From Silvibacterium dinghuense (GTDB lineage: Bacteria > Acidobacteriota > Terriglobia > Terriglobales > Acidobacteriaceae), in assembly GCF_004123295.1 (NCBI RefSeq), contig NZ_SDMK01000001.1:682001-746000 (forward strand): a stretch of DNA of 64,000 bases. The letters run 5' to 3'. This document shows positions 26,434-34,123 of this stretch, one piece after another (within the stretch, counting starts at the first letter, position 1; each line of letters begins with the position of its first letter). The position numbers were made by a program, and so were the translations under genes. The notes beneath the pieces were generated by a model. That model had not been told where the DNA came from. It saw only the letters and a program-made list of their open reading frames with translations, and ran no database searches.

Positions 26434-26962
26434 CGCGGTACTTGTTGTTCGGCATCCGGCAACAAGACTCCCTAGTCCGAGTTTTCACCGTTACTCTGCA
26501 GCGTTGTCAAACCCGATCACCCTGACGAAACTACCTCCAGGGTCTTCGAATAAATTACCTCGAAGAGAAGAGGCCCAAATGGTGGGATGGTCGAATGTTC
26601 GAGCACAATCTTTGTGCCGCTTCTCTGCAAGAGGTCTTCCGTCTGATCAAGGCAGCCACACACATAACTACTGCTAAGGATCGTTATTGCTGACTGGCAA
26701 CCCCCGCAAGCGCAGAGCATCCTTAAGGCGAGATCGGTCTGGATGCCATCACCGCCGCCGCCATCAACCCACGGCCCCTTCGGCAGACAGGAACAGATTC
26801 AAAACCTACTGATGCGCTCCATCTACACTGACAAGATCTAGCCCCATCTTGACTGGACAAGCGCATATCAGGCGCATCGCACGCGCTTTTACGGGAACTT
26901 CTTGGCCAAGACGGTACCCTTCTAGGAAAATGATTCCCGTGGGAACGGAGATTCTGAACAAA
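26434..26962. other. Intergenic stretch, possibly a decayed gene
   Basis: No intact gene. On the minus strand 26517-26720 keeps an open frame ending in EVIYSKTLEVVSSG that vaguely recalls the end of a glyoxalase/VOC-type protein; this is weak. The region is A+T-richer than its neighbours. The right end must carry the promoter of the GH31 gene. Confidence 0.3.
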
Positions 26963-29419
26963 ATGCGCCTCTTTTTCAGCGAGGGACAGCCCTCTCGGCA
27001 GGTGCTGCTGCTTCTCCTCGCCTTCATGTGTCTATCCGGCTCAAGCGTGGCGCAGACTGCCGTGCCGCCCGCGGACCAGGAAGGCAACATCATCATCGAA
27101 CCCTATGCGCCGAACATCGTGCATGTGCTCATTCGCGTGCCCGGTACAGGTGAAGCGCCGTCCACCGGCTACGGCCTCATCGGCAAGCCCAGCCGCATCG
27201 GCTGGTCGGAGCAGGAAGTGCAAGGCGGGAAAATGTACCAGTCTGGCCGCATGACTGTGCACGTAGTGCGCGACCAGAACGGCGATCGCTCGCCGAAGGG
27301 TATCCCGCTCGACAAGCTGAATATGAGTCTGCGCGACATCTTCTTCCCGCCGGGAAAGCGAGGCCCGGTGGACCCCCGGTTCGTCAACCACGATGACAGC
27401 ATCGTGATTACAAGAGAAGGGGGTAAGCCGCTGCTGACCATGCGCCGTTGGCAGATCGAGCCCAACAACACCGATGCCGCGGCCATAGCAAACGCCGCCG
27501 CGAAAAACATCCCCAAGCCCGAGCTGTACCACATCTCCGTCCTTTTCGATTCGCCGGATGACGAACACTACTACGGCCTGGGCCAGCATCAGGGAGGCTT
27601 TCTCGACCTCCGCGACCACCGCATCGATTGCTGGCACGATTACGGCAAGCCGGGCGGCGAGGAGGTTTGTGTTCCGTTCATGATCTCCAGCCGTGGCTAC
27701 GGCCTGGTCTGGGATAACCCATCCAAAACCCATATCAGCCTCGGCATCAACAATGTGAACTCCTGGTCCTCCGATGTCGCCGACCAGATCTCCTTCTTTG
27801 TCATCTCCGGCAAAACCACGGACGATATTTACGCGGGCTTCCGGCAGATCAGCGGCATCACGCACCTGTTGCCCAAGGGTGCGTATGGCTATGTGCAGAG
27901 CAAGGCCATCTATGCCACGCAGGATCAGTTGCTGGATGTTGCCAAAGGCTACCGCGACCGCCATCTCCCTGCCGATGTGCTTGTGGTGGATTTTCTGAAC
28001 ATGACCCGTCAGGGCGAAATGGACCTCGATCCGAAGCGCTGGCCCAACCCCGGGGCCATGAATGACCAGCTGCACAGCATGGGATTCACCACTATGCTCA
28101 GCGTCTGGCCGCACTACTCCGAGGGCACGCAGTTCTACGACATGCTGAAGGCGAAGGGCTGGCTCATCAGCCGTCCGGACGGCACGCCGGACCGCGGCAA
28201 CTACTCTCAGGCCGTCGGCCCCAACATCGACTCCACGAATCCGGAAGCCGCCCGCTGGTTCTGGAACAAAATCCGCGACCGGTATATCAAGCCGGATCAC
28301 TTCGACTACATCTGGCTCGACGAGACGGAGCCGGACGTAGATCCTGCGAACGACCTCTTCCACATCGGCACCGGGCCGCGCTTCTATGACGTCTACCCGC
28401 TGCTGCATACAGCGGCGATCTACGACGGCTTCCGGCACGACTACGGTGATAGCCGCCGCGTCTTTTCACTGGCGCGCGCCTCGTACCTAGGCGCGCAGAG
28501 CAACGGCACGCTTTTCTGGTCGAGCGACATCGTGGCGAGCTGGGATATGTTGAAGCGGTCCGTACCCGCCGGCCTCAACTTCACCGCGTCCGGCATGCCG
28601 TACTGGAGCACGGATATCGCCGGCTTCTTCTCGCCGAGCTTTCCGCCGGACTACACGCCGGCGAAAACACCGCTGATCGACCCCACACCGGCCCGCGACA
28701 ACATCGGCCGCTATTCGGACTATCCCGAACTGTTCACGCGCTGGTTTGAGTGGGGCACCTTTCAGCCCGTCCTCCGCGCCCACGGCGAACGGGAGCACAA
28801 CGAGGTCTGGTCCTATGGACCTCAGGCGGAAGCGATTCTGTCGAAGTACCTGCGTCTGCGCTACGCGCTGCTGCCCTATACCTACGCTTGCGCCTATCGG
28901 ACTTATCAGAATGGCGCGCCCTACATGCGCGCACTCTTTATGGACTTCGGCGGCGACCCTCTGGTGCGTGACATTACGGACGAGTACATGTACGGCCCGG
29001 CATTCCTTGTCGCGCCCGTTCTGGAGCAGGGGCAGACTGTGCGACCCGTTTACTTGCCAGCTGGCACCGACTGGTACGACTACTGGACGCACAAACGCTA
29101 CGTTGGTGGCCAGACCATTATGGTCAACGCTCCCATCGACACGCTGCCGCTCTTCGTGCGCGCAGGCTCCATCGTCCCGCTCGGTTCAGAGATTCTGAGC
29201 ACGCAGCAAAAGCAGACAGTGACGAAGCTTCTGGTCTTCCCGGGTGCAGACACCAGCTTTACTCTTTACGACGATGACGGCACCACCTATGGCTATGAGA
29301 AGGGCAAAAGCCAGATCACGGAGCTGGTCTGGAACGATAAGACCCGACAGCTTACAAAAGACGGCAAAAGTGTTGGCGCTGGGTCGGCGATGAACATAGA
29401 GGTGGTGGAGCCTATCTGA
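26963..29419 (+). CDS. Secreted glycoside hydrolase family 31 enzyme
   Basis: About 818 residues from the ATG at 26963, chosen because it begins a signal peptide (RQVLLLLLAFMCLSGSSVAQ) with GGAG 12 nt upstream; ATGs at 26849 and 26930 would extend it. GH31 enzymes are retaining alpha-glucosidases, alpha-xylosidases and relatives. An N-terminal beta-sandwich (DDEHYYGLGQHQGGFLDL) precedes the barrel. The nucleophile Asp is in DYIWLDETEPD (D453) and the acid/base Asp in LFWSSDIVASW (D522); MPYWSTDIAGFF follows. The C-terminal sheets contain FVRAGSIVPLG and FTLYDDDGTTYGYEKG. The loop DETEPD differs from the WxDMNE of classic alpha-glucosidases and is nearer the alpha-xylosidase-like group. Confidence 0.92.
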   Translation: MRLFFSEGQPSRQVLLLLLAFMCLSGSSVAQTAVPPADQEGNIIIEPYAPNIVHVLIRVPGTGEAPSTGYGLIGKPSRIGWSEQEVQGGKMYQSGRMTVHVVRDQNGDRSPKGIPLDKLNMSLRDIFFPPGKRGPVDPRFVNHDDSIVITREGGKPLLTMRRWQIEPNNTDAAAIANAAAKNIPKPELYHISVLFDSPDDEHYYGLGQHQGGFLDLRDHRIDCWHDYGKPGGEEVCVPFMISSRGYGLVWDNPSKTHISLGINNVNSWSSDVADQISFFVISGKTTDDIYAGFRQISGITHLLPKGAYGYVQSKAIYATQDQLLDVAKGYRDRHLPADVLVVDFLNMTRQGEMDLDPKRWPNPGAMNDQLHSMGFTTMLSVWPHYSEGTQFYDMLKAKGWLISRPDGTPDRGNYSQAVGPNIDSTNPEAARWFWNKIRDRYIKPDHFDYIWLDETEPDVDPANDLFHIGTGPRFYDVYPLLHTAAIYDGFRHDYGDSRRVFSLARASYLGAQSNGTLFWSSDIVASWDMLKRSVPAGLNFTASGMPYWSTDIAGFFSPSFPPDYTPAKTPLIDPTPARDNIGRYSDYPELFTRWFEWGTFQPVLRAHGEREHNEVWSYGPQAEAILSKYLRLRYALLPYTYACAYRTYQNGAPYMRALFMDFGGDPLVRDITDEYMYGPAFLVAPVLEQGQTVRPVYLPAGTDWYDYWTHKRYVGGQTIMVNAPIDTLPLFVRAGSIVPLGSEILSTQQKQTVTKLLVFPGADTSFTLYDDDGTTYGYEKGKSQITELVWNDKTRQLTKDGKSVGAGSAMNIEVVEPI

Positions 29420-29880
29420 AGAATGAGCCTATCTTGACGGCCTTTTCTAATGCCTGAAGCGATGTGGCAAGATGCGACACGCGGGAGCAAGGCACAGCAG
29501 AGAAGAGCACGGCTGCCCTGATCGAGAACCTTGCCTTGGTCGAGACCTACACCGTGGGCGCGGATGGTAACTTCAACGGAAACACCGTCCAGGGCTGCAT
29601 GTTCTAAATTGGATTGACGATCGGAGCTCTGCTGAGCAGCTCAAGGAGAATGTCGACGGCGACCACAGCTGGAGCTCTTTCAGAGCGGGTAGATATGCAT
29701 AGAAATCCACTGGCAGCGGGTCGCAGCACCTTAGTTGCAAAAGCAACGACAAGTCGGTTCATCAGTTACAACGGCCCATGTTGGTGACGAGAACCGCGTT
29801 TCGCAATACTAATCCTTTCAGGACGGCCTACGTACGTGAAGAGCGCATCGTAAAAATGCGCCAGTACGCGACAATGAGTC
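29420..29880. other. Intergenic stretch with apparent gene remnants
   Basis: 461 nt without an intact gene. A short plus frame (around 29517-29607) reads LIENLALVETYTVGADGNFN and stops, which looks like the end of a broken gene, but the family is not recognised. The region marks the left edge of an A+T-richer segment that continues to about 32.6 kb. Confidence 0.35.
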
Positions 29881-31323
29881 ATGAGCATTTTTACCCAGCA
29901 GGACCCGTCGGGAGAACCCCTCTCTGTGTTTGGACCCCGCAACGGGTACAGTACCCAGATTGGTTTCCTTGTGTCGCAGCTCAACTGGATGCGAGCAGTG
30001 GTCCTCTCGCGCTTGAAAGGTCGCTCGGTTGAGGAACTCGATTGGTTGCCCCATCCTGACGCGAACTCGATCGGTGCTTTGTTGATGCATCTAGCCGCTG
30101 CCGACGTTTACTACGGCTTAAACACCTTCGACGGTGTTCCGTGGGGCCGGTTTTCCTATGAAGCTCGCAAAAAGTGGGGTGTGGCAATCAACCTTGGTCA
30201 CACAGCGCGAGTCCGCTACAAGGGTTTTGATCTGCAGTACTACCTGACTCATCTATCTGAGGCGCGGGAACACACCTTGAAGGAATTGAGTAAGCGAGAC
30301 GACGATTGGCTCATGGCGATTGACCCGTCATGGAGTTGGGGACCTACCAATAACCTCTGCAAATGGTTTCATGTGTGCGAACACGAGTCTCATCATCTGG
30401 GCCAGATTGATCTCCTTTTGAAGCAGCTACCAAGACGGCAAGTTCCCGATAAGCGCAGTTTGCACAAGGGCCAGGCATCTCGTACCGCACTCGGTGTAGC
30501 GTTGCGACGGGCGACTCATCAGGTCTACGACGCAAGCCCACTGGTGTTAAACGACCCCATCGCCGTGCCGCTGCTCGGGAACAGATACACGAAAGTCCTG
30601 GCGGACTCCGAAGAAGATTTGTATGAGGAATCATCCCGGATGATGCGAGCATGGTTGGTAGCACGCAGCCGCTTCGCTGAAGATCACTTGGCACGGGCAG
30701 TGGGAGATGGTGTTCGCCAGTATGTCCTCTTGGGGGCCGGTCTCGACACCTTCGGATTCAGGAATCCGCACCCACGGCTCGAGGTGTACGAGGTTGACCA
30801 TCCAGCAACGCAGTCATGGAAGAAAGAGTTGGCTGAAGCGAGTGGAGTAGTGATCCCGGAGTCTCTCCACTTTGTGGCAGTAGACTTCGAAACGCAGAAG
30901 CTCTCCGAACGGCTAGAGGAGGCGGGGCTTGACGCCAATGTGCCGACAGTCTTCGCGATGCTCGGGGTAGTTATGTATCTGACGGCCGATGCCTTCGGAG
31001 AGACGCTCAAGTACATTGCTGACTTTCCAGGGAAAAGTGGCGTGATCTTTGACTACGCTGTGCCACGCGACATGCTTCCGGCCGACGAGATCGATGCTCG
31101 AGATGAGCTTGCTAGCCGTGTCGAAAGTATCGGCGAACCATTTCGGTTGTTTTTCAGTCCCTACGAAGTCAAGGACGTGCTTGGCGCCTTTGAGTCGATC
31201 CAAGATGTGGACGATGAGGAGCTAAATCGCCTCTATTTCGCAGGCCGAACCGATCAGCTCAACCTTAAAGGAAGGTCCGGTCACATGATCGCTGCTTTCA
31301 GAGGCTCTTCGTCTGTAACGTAA
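29881..31323 (+). CDS. DinB-like domain fused to a TIGR00027/LCM-type methyltransferase
   Basis: A 480-residue two-domain protein. Residues about 20-185 form a DinB/DUF664-type four-helix bundle with the expected metal-ligand histidines: H70 in GALLMHLAAAD, and H168 and H172 in FHVCEHESHHLGQIDLL. Residues about 198-475 match the TIGR00027 SAM-dependent methyltransferase family (leucine carboxyl methyltransferase-like): SRTALGVALRRATHQ, ARSRFAEDHL, motif I QYVLLGAGLDTFGFR (280-294), VYEVDHPATQSWKK and AMLGVVMYLTADA. The junction (RRQVPDKRSLHKGQ) shows no stop or frameshift, so it is a true fusion. Base composition is lower in G+C than flanking genes. Function unknown; thiol-dependent modification is a guess from DinB relatives. 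Confidence 0.85.
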   Translation: MSIFTQQDPSGEPLSVFGPRNGYSTQIGFLVSQLNWMRAVVLSRLKGRSVEELDWLPHPDANSIGALLMHLAAADVYYGLNTFDGVPWGRFSYEARKKWGVAINLGHTARVRYKGFDLQYYLTHLSEAREHTLKELSKRDDDWLMAIDPSWSWGPTNNLCKWFHVCEHESHHLGQIDLLLKQLPRRQVPDKRSLHKGQASRTALGVALRRATHQVYDASPLVLNDPIAVPLLGNRYTKVLADSEEDLYEESSRMMRAWLVARSRFAEDHLARAVGDGVRQYVLLGAGLDTFGFRNPHPRLEVYEVDHPATQSWKKELAEASGVVIPESLHFVAVDFETQKLSERLEEAGLDANVPTVFAMLGVVMYLTADAFGETLKYIADFPGKSGVIFDYAVPRDMLPADEIDARDELASRVESIGEPFRLFFSPYEVKDVLGAFESIQDVDDEELNRLYFAGRTDQLNLKGRSGHMIAAFRGSSSVT

Positions 31324-31643
31324 ACATTCTTCTTTTGCGGTGCTGGCTAGACCAAAGGAATTATTGAGTGGGACATTGAGAGATGGATTCATTGAGACCG
31401 GATTAGTAACGCAAAGTCGGCTTTTCGGCAGTGACGATAACAGCGTTTGTCAGCACTGATTTCTTTTGCGGCGCTTGAGCGAACCCTCAATGAGCGCATT
31501 GGTTTGAAGTCAACAGTTGAGAAAAGGTCACTTATCCGGAGATACGCCTATTCGGCCAAGCGGCGAGAAGCCTGTTCTAACCAAGCCTTCGCCGCCAGCC
31601 TCAGCTGTATCCCGCGCATGACCAAGGTCAAAACGTCAACTTC
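31324..31643. other. Intergenic stretch without a recognised gene
   Basis: 320 nt between convergent genes. A near-repeat TTCTTTTGCGG occurs at about 31330 and 31458. No hairpin with a T-tract and no coding frame was convincing. Compositionally A+T-richer. Confidence 0.35.
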
Positions 31644-32153
31644 CTATTTCGCGTGTACAAGCTCCGCAACAACGGCGGCAATTTTATCGAGTATCTGGAT
31701 CCAGCCCTCCATTTGACCGCTATTTTTCGCGCTCTCCATGGGCTCATTTCCAATGAAGGTGAGTTTCGTCTGACCGTTCCCGAGATCCTCAAAGAGGGTC
31801 ACATCGTACGCACCGTCTACAGCCTCATGTTCGATTCCTAATTCCGAAGGGTCGATCTTGTTTCCCTTCGAGTCCGAGAAGTACATCAGGGAAACGATCT
31901 TCTCGTGCAGAACAATCTCGTGGTATTCGACCGCATTCCAGAACTCCTGCCCATCCGGCGCCCTCATGCAGCAGAGAAGCTTTCCTCCAACGCGAAAATC
32001 CATCTGACAAACCGGCGCAGTAAAGCCCTTCGGTCCCCACCACTGCATGATGTACTTCGGGTCTGTCCACGCCTTCCAAACCAACTCGCGTGGGGCATCA
32101 AAAACTCTTGTAATGACCATCCGCTCAATTTCACTAACCGTGTTTTCTGTCAT
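31644..32153 (-). CDS. SRPBCC/AHSA1-family protein
   Basis: 169 residues of the START/Bet v1-like AHSA1 fold: ITRVFDAPRELVWKAWTDPKYI, QWWGPKGFTAPVCQMDFRVGG, FWNAVEYHEIVLHEKIVSLM, VTLFEDLGNGQTKLTFIGN and a C-terminal helix GWIQILDKIAAVVAELV. These proteins have a hydrophobic ligand pocket; most in bacteria have no known ligand. Its ATG is one base after the TGA of the upstream ArsR gene (TGAgATG), so the pair is translationally coupled. This pairing with an ArsR regulator is very common and suggests control by that repressor. Confidence 0.92.
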   Translation of the reverse strand: MTENTVSEIERMVITRVFDAPRELVWKAWTDPKYIMQWWGPKGFTAPVCQMDFRVGGKLLCCMRAPDGQEFWNAVEYHEIVLHEKIVSLMYFSDSKGNKIDPSELGIEHEAVDGAYDVTLFEDLGNGQTKLTFIGNEPMESAKNSGQMEGWIQILDKIAAVVAELVHAK

Positions 32154-32154
32154 C

Positions 32155-32487
32155 TCACCCCTCCTCTTTCTTCATTTGATTGACAACCACTTCCAGTTTG
32201 TCGAAGCTCTCTTCCCAGAATCGGCGATAGCTCATCGCCCAGTCGCTTACTGTCTTAATTGCCTCTGGCCTAAGCGTGCAAATACTCTCTCGTCCACTCT
32301 TCGTCTTGATCACAATCCGCGCCCGCACCAGGTAGGCAATATGTTTTGAAATCATCTGCTGCGAGAGGGCAAACGGTTCCGTCAATCCATGCACAGAGGC
32401 TGGCCCATGGGAGAGCCGCTCGATCATTGCCCGCCGGGTTGGATCAGACAAAGCCGCAAATGTTGTACCCAACTTATCCACAACCAT
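32155..32487 (-). CDS. ArsR-family transcriptional repressor
   Basis: About 110 residues from the ATG at 32487, giving the typical N-terminus (MVVDKLGTTFAALSDPTRRA). The winged helix includes MIERLSHGPASVHGLTEPFA, the recognition helix LSQQMISKHIAYLVRARIV and the wing KTKSGRESICTL. No metal-binding Cys cluster (ELCVCDL) is present, so it is not an arsenic sensor; it belongs to the group paired with SRPBCC proteins. Starts at 32523 and 32568 are also in frame, but the perfect palindrome at 32476-32499 spans the ATG chosen here, and TTGACA at 32511-32516 resembles a -35 box, so the exact start is uncertain. Confidence 0.88.
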   Translation of the reverse strand: MVVDKLGTTFAALSDPTRRAMIERLSHGPASVHGLTEPFALSQQMISKHIAYLVRARIVIKTKSGRESICTLRPEAIKTVSDWAMSYRRFWEESFDKLEVVVNQMKKEEG

Positions 32488-32499
32488 ATGGTTGTGGAT
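32476..32499. promoter_or_regulatory. Perfect 24-bp palindrome, likely ArsR operator
   Basis: Half-site ATCCACAACCAT followed by its exact complement ATGGTTGTGGAT. The core ACAACCAT-ATGGTTGT has the form of operators in ArsR-SRPBCC operons. On the minus strand TTGACA (32516-32511) lies 11 nt upstream. It overlaps the proposed ATG of the repressor gene, so binding would block initiation of transcription directly. Confidence 0.7.
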
Positions 32500-32647
32500 C
32501 GTCGAGCCAATGTCAAGTGTCATGTTTGCGATTCTTGATTTCTGTTTCCTGATCTCTGACTCAGGCACCTGCGCGATTGATACTCTGCACAGGAGGGCGA
32601 GTCGGCAAGAATTATGCCGCTGGCATCAGGCTCAGGCCGATGCCACC

Positions 32648-33295
32648 CTAAGACTGCTTCGCAGCTGAGTAAGAACCAATCGGCTCGCGGAACGGCTCTA
32701 CATCAATGCGCTCATAGCGCACTTTGAACACCGTTAGCTGTTCCTTGCCGCCTGGCGCTTCGAGCACCACGCTGTCTCCCTCGCTCGACCGCATCAGCGC
32801 GCGCCCCAGAGGCGAAACCCAGCTGATATGGTTGCGATCGAGATCGACCTCGTCCGTGCCGACGATGCTCACCTCTCGCTCCACGCCCGCGGCATTGGCA
32901 TAGAGCACCGTCGCGCCGAAGAATACCTTCGTCGCCCGCAGGCCTGTGCGCGGAGCTTCCGGGTCCACCACTTCCGCGGCTTCGATCCGCTTCGAGAGAA
33001 AGCGAATCCGTCCATCGATCTGACGCAGCCGCCGCTTGGCATACTGGTAGTCGGCATTCTCGCTGCGATCGCCGTTGCTGGCAGCCCACGCCACCACCTC
33101 CGCCACGGCCGGGCGATCCTTGGTGAGCAGAAACCAGTGCTCCTCTTTCAGGCGCTGCAGTCCCCCAGGCGTGATGTAGTTCTTGCCCTGCGCCGCCGGC
33201 TCGCTCTCCTGTGGTCTTCTGGTAAAGCCTTTTCGCACGTCTTTGTTCTCCGAGCGCAACTCTTGCACGCTCTTCGCGATCCTACCAACTCTCAC
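32648..33295 (-). CDS. GreA/GreB-family transcription elongation factor
   Basis: 215 residues. The N-terminal coiled coil contains ITPGGLQRLKEEHWFLLTKD, AWAASNGDRSENADYQYAKRR (with the catalytic acidic tip DRSENADY) and LRQIDGRIRFLSKRIEAAEVV. The C-terminal FKBP-like domain has VFFGATVLYANAAG, VDLDRNHISWVSPLGRALM and EGDSVVLEAPGG. DRSENADYQYAK places it closer to GreB. About 35 extra N-terminal residues are basic. Gre factors rescue backtracked RNA polymerase. The start is GTG at 33295, overlapping the preceding gene by 4 bases (GTGA), so they form an operon. Confidence 0.92.
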   Translation of the reverse strand: MRVGRIAKSVQELRSENKDVRKGFTRRPQESEPAAQGKNYITPGGLQRLKEEHWFLLTKDRPAVAEVVAWAASNGDRSENADYQYAKRRLRQIDGRIRFLSKRIEAAEVVDPEAPRTGLRATKVFFGATVLYANAAGVEREVSIVGTDEVDLDRNHISWVSPLGRALMRSSEGDSVVLEAPGGKEQLTVFKVRYERIDVEPFREPIGSYSAAKQS

Positions 33296-33909
33296 CGCTT
33301 CTCATACTTCCAGTTCCGTCCCTTGCCTTCGGCGATCCACTCGAGCGCCGTCGCCAACCGCTTCTCACGCGTGGCCTCGGTCTTCGCGTCGGTCAGCCAT
33401 TCGATATATTCGCGGCGATGGCTGGGTGGCATAGCGGTAAATTGCTCCGCGGCCTTTTTGTTCTTCTTGAGCGCAGCGGCAAAAAAATCCGGCACCGGAA
33501 GCTCCGGCTTTGGCACACGCTTCTGCACAGGCTTTTCGATCGCGCCTGACGCAAGATCGAGGTTCCTCCTGGCCGCCTTCTTCACCAGCGCGACAAAGCT
33601 CTTTCGTGCGGGCAGTTCTTTGAGCTGCGTGATGCGGCCGAACTGGCCCATCGCCTCATCCGAAGCCTCAGCACCCTCGGCCTTCATCATGCTGCCGCCC
33701 TTCCAGAAGCCAAAGGCGCAGTGCGCCTTGAAGGCCGACATATTCGCCAGCAGGCCGTGATATTCGAAGAACGGCATGCCCCACTTGATGGTTTCCGTGG
33801 CCTCCGGGCAGCCCTCGTGCACCCGGTCACGCAGTTCGTTGAGAATCGGCTGCGCAAAAGGTGAGGCCTTGGCAATATAAGCATCCACGCGCGCGTCTCT
33901 TGTTCCCAT
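33292..33909 (-). CDS. YdeI/OmdA-family protein with N-terminal DUF1801 domain
   Basis: About 205 residues from the ATG at 33909 (GGAG 9 nt upstream). Residues 1-115 match DUF1801: AYIAKASPFAQPILNELRDR, CPEATETIKWGMPFFEYHG, AHCAFGFWKGG. The C-terminal 85 residues match the OmdA/YdeI group (PDFFAAALKKNKKAAEQFTA, SHRREYIEWLTDAKTEATRE, KRLATALEWIAEGKGRNWKY). YdeI is linked to antimicrobial-peptide resistance in Salmonella, but for this subfamily the function is not established. It is translationally coupled to the downstream Gre factor gene. Confidence 0.9.
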   Translation of the reverse strand: MGTRDARVDAYIAKASPFAQPILNELRDRVHEGCPEATETIKWGMPFFEYHGLLANMSAFKAHCAFGFWKGGSMMKAEGAEASDEAMGQFGRITQLKELPARKSFVALVKKAARRNLDLASGAIEKPVQKRVPKPELPVPDFFAAALKKNKKAAEQFTAMPPSHRREYIEWLTDAKTEATREKRLATALEWIAEGKGRNWKYEKR

Positions 33910-34092
33910 AGAGCATTTCTCCCAAAACTTCTGAGCGGTACGAACTCGCAAACGCCGTCTCTCTCAAGAGAAACCGCATGGCGCGCCCACTCGCGCCACC
34001 ACAGTATCAGGAGAAATGCGTGAGCCAGAGCACTTTCCCGGCAGGCGTGCGCCCGGTAAATGAAAATCCATGGAGCGGAATAAGAAAATCCA

Positions 34093-34123
34093 TCTCCTAA
34101 CAAATTAGGAGACGTGCTATATT
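34093..34123 (+). promoter_or_regulatory. Inverted repeat over the Shine-Dalgarno or promoter spacer
   Basis: TCTCCTAA (34093-34100) and TTAGGAGA (34105-34112) are perfect complements around CAAA. The right arm is the AGGAG that would serve a TTG at 34122. TATATT (34118-34123) looks like a -10 box placing transcription start near the ATG at 34131. Either the hairpin hides the ribosome site or the repeat is an operator. Confidence 0.5.

Noticed and set aside
26517-26720. Possible VOC/glyoxalase gene fragment on the minus strand.
   Set aside because: Resemblance is restricted to a few residues near the C-terminus, without metal ligands; too weak to annotate as a pseudogene.
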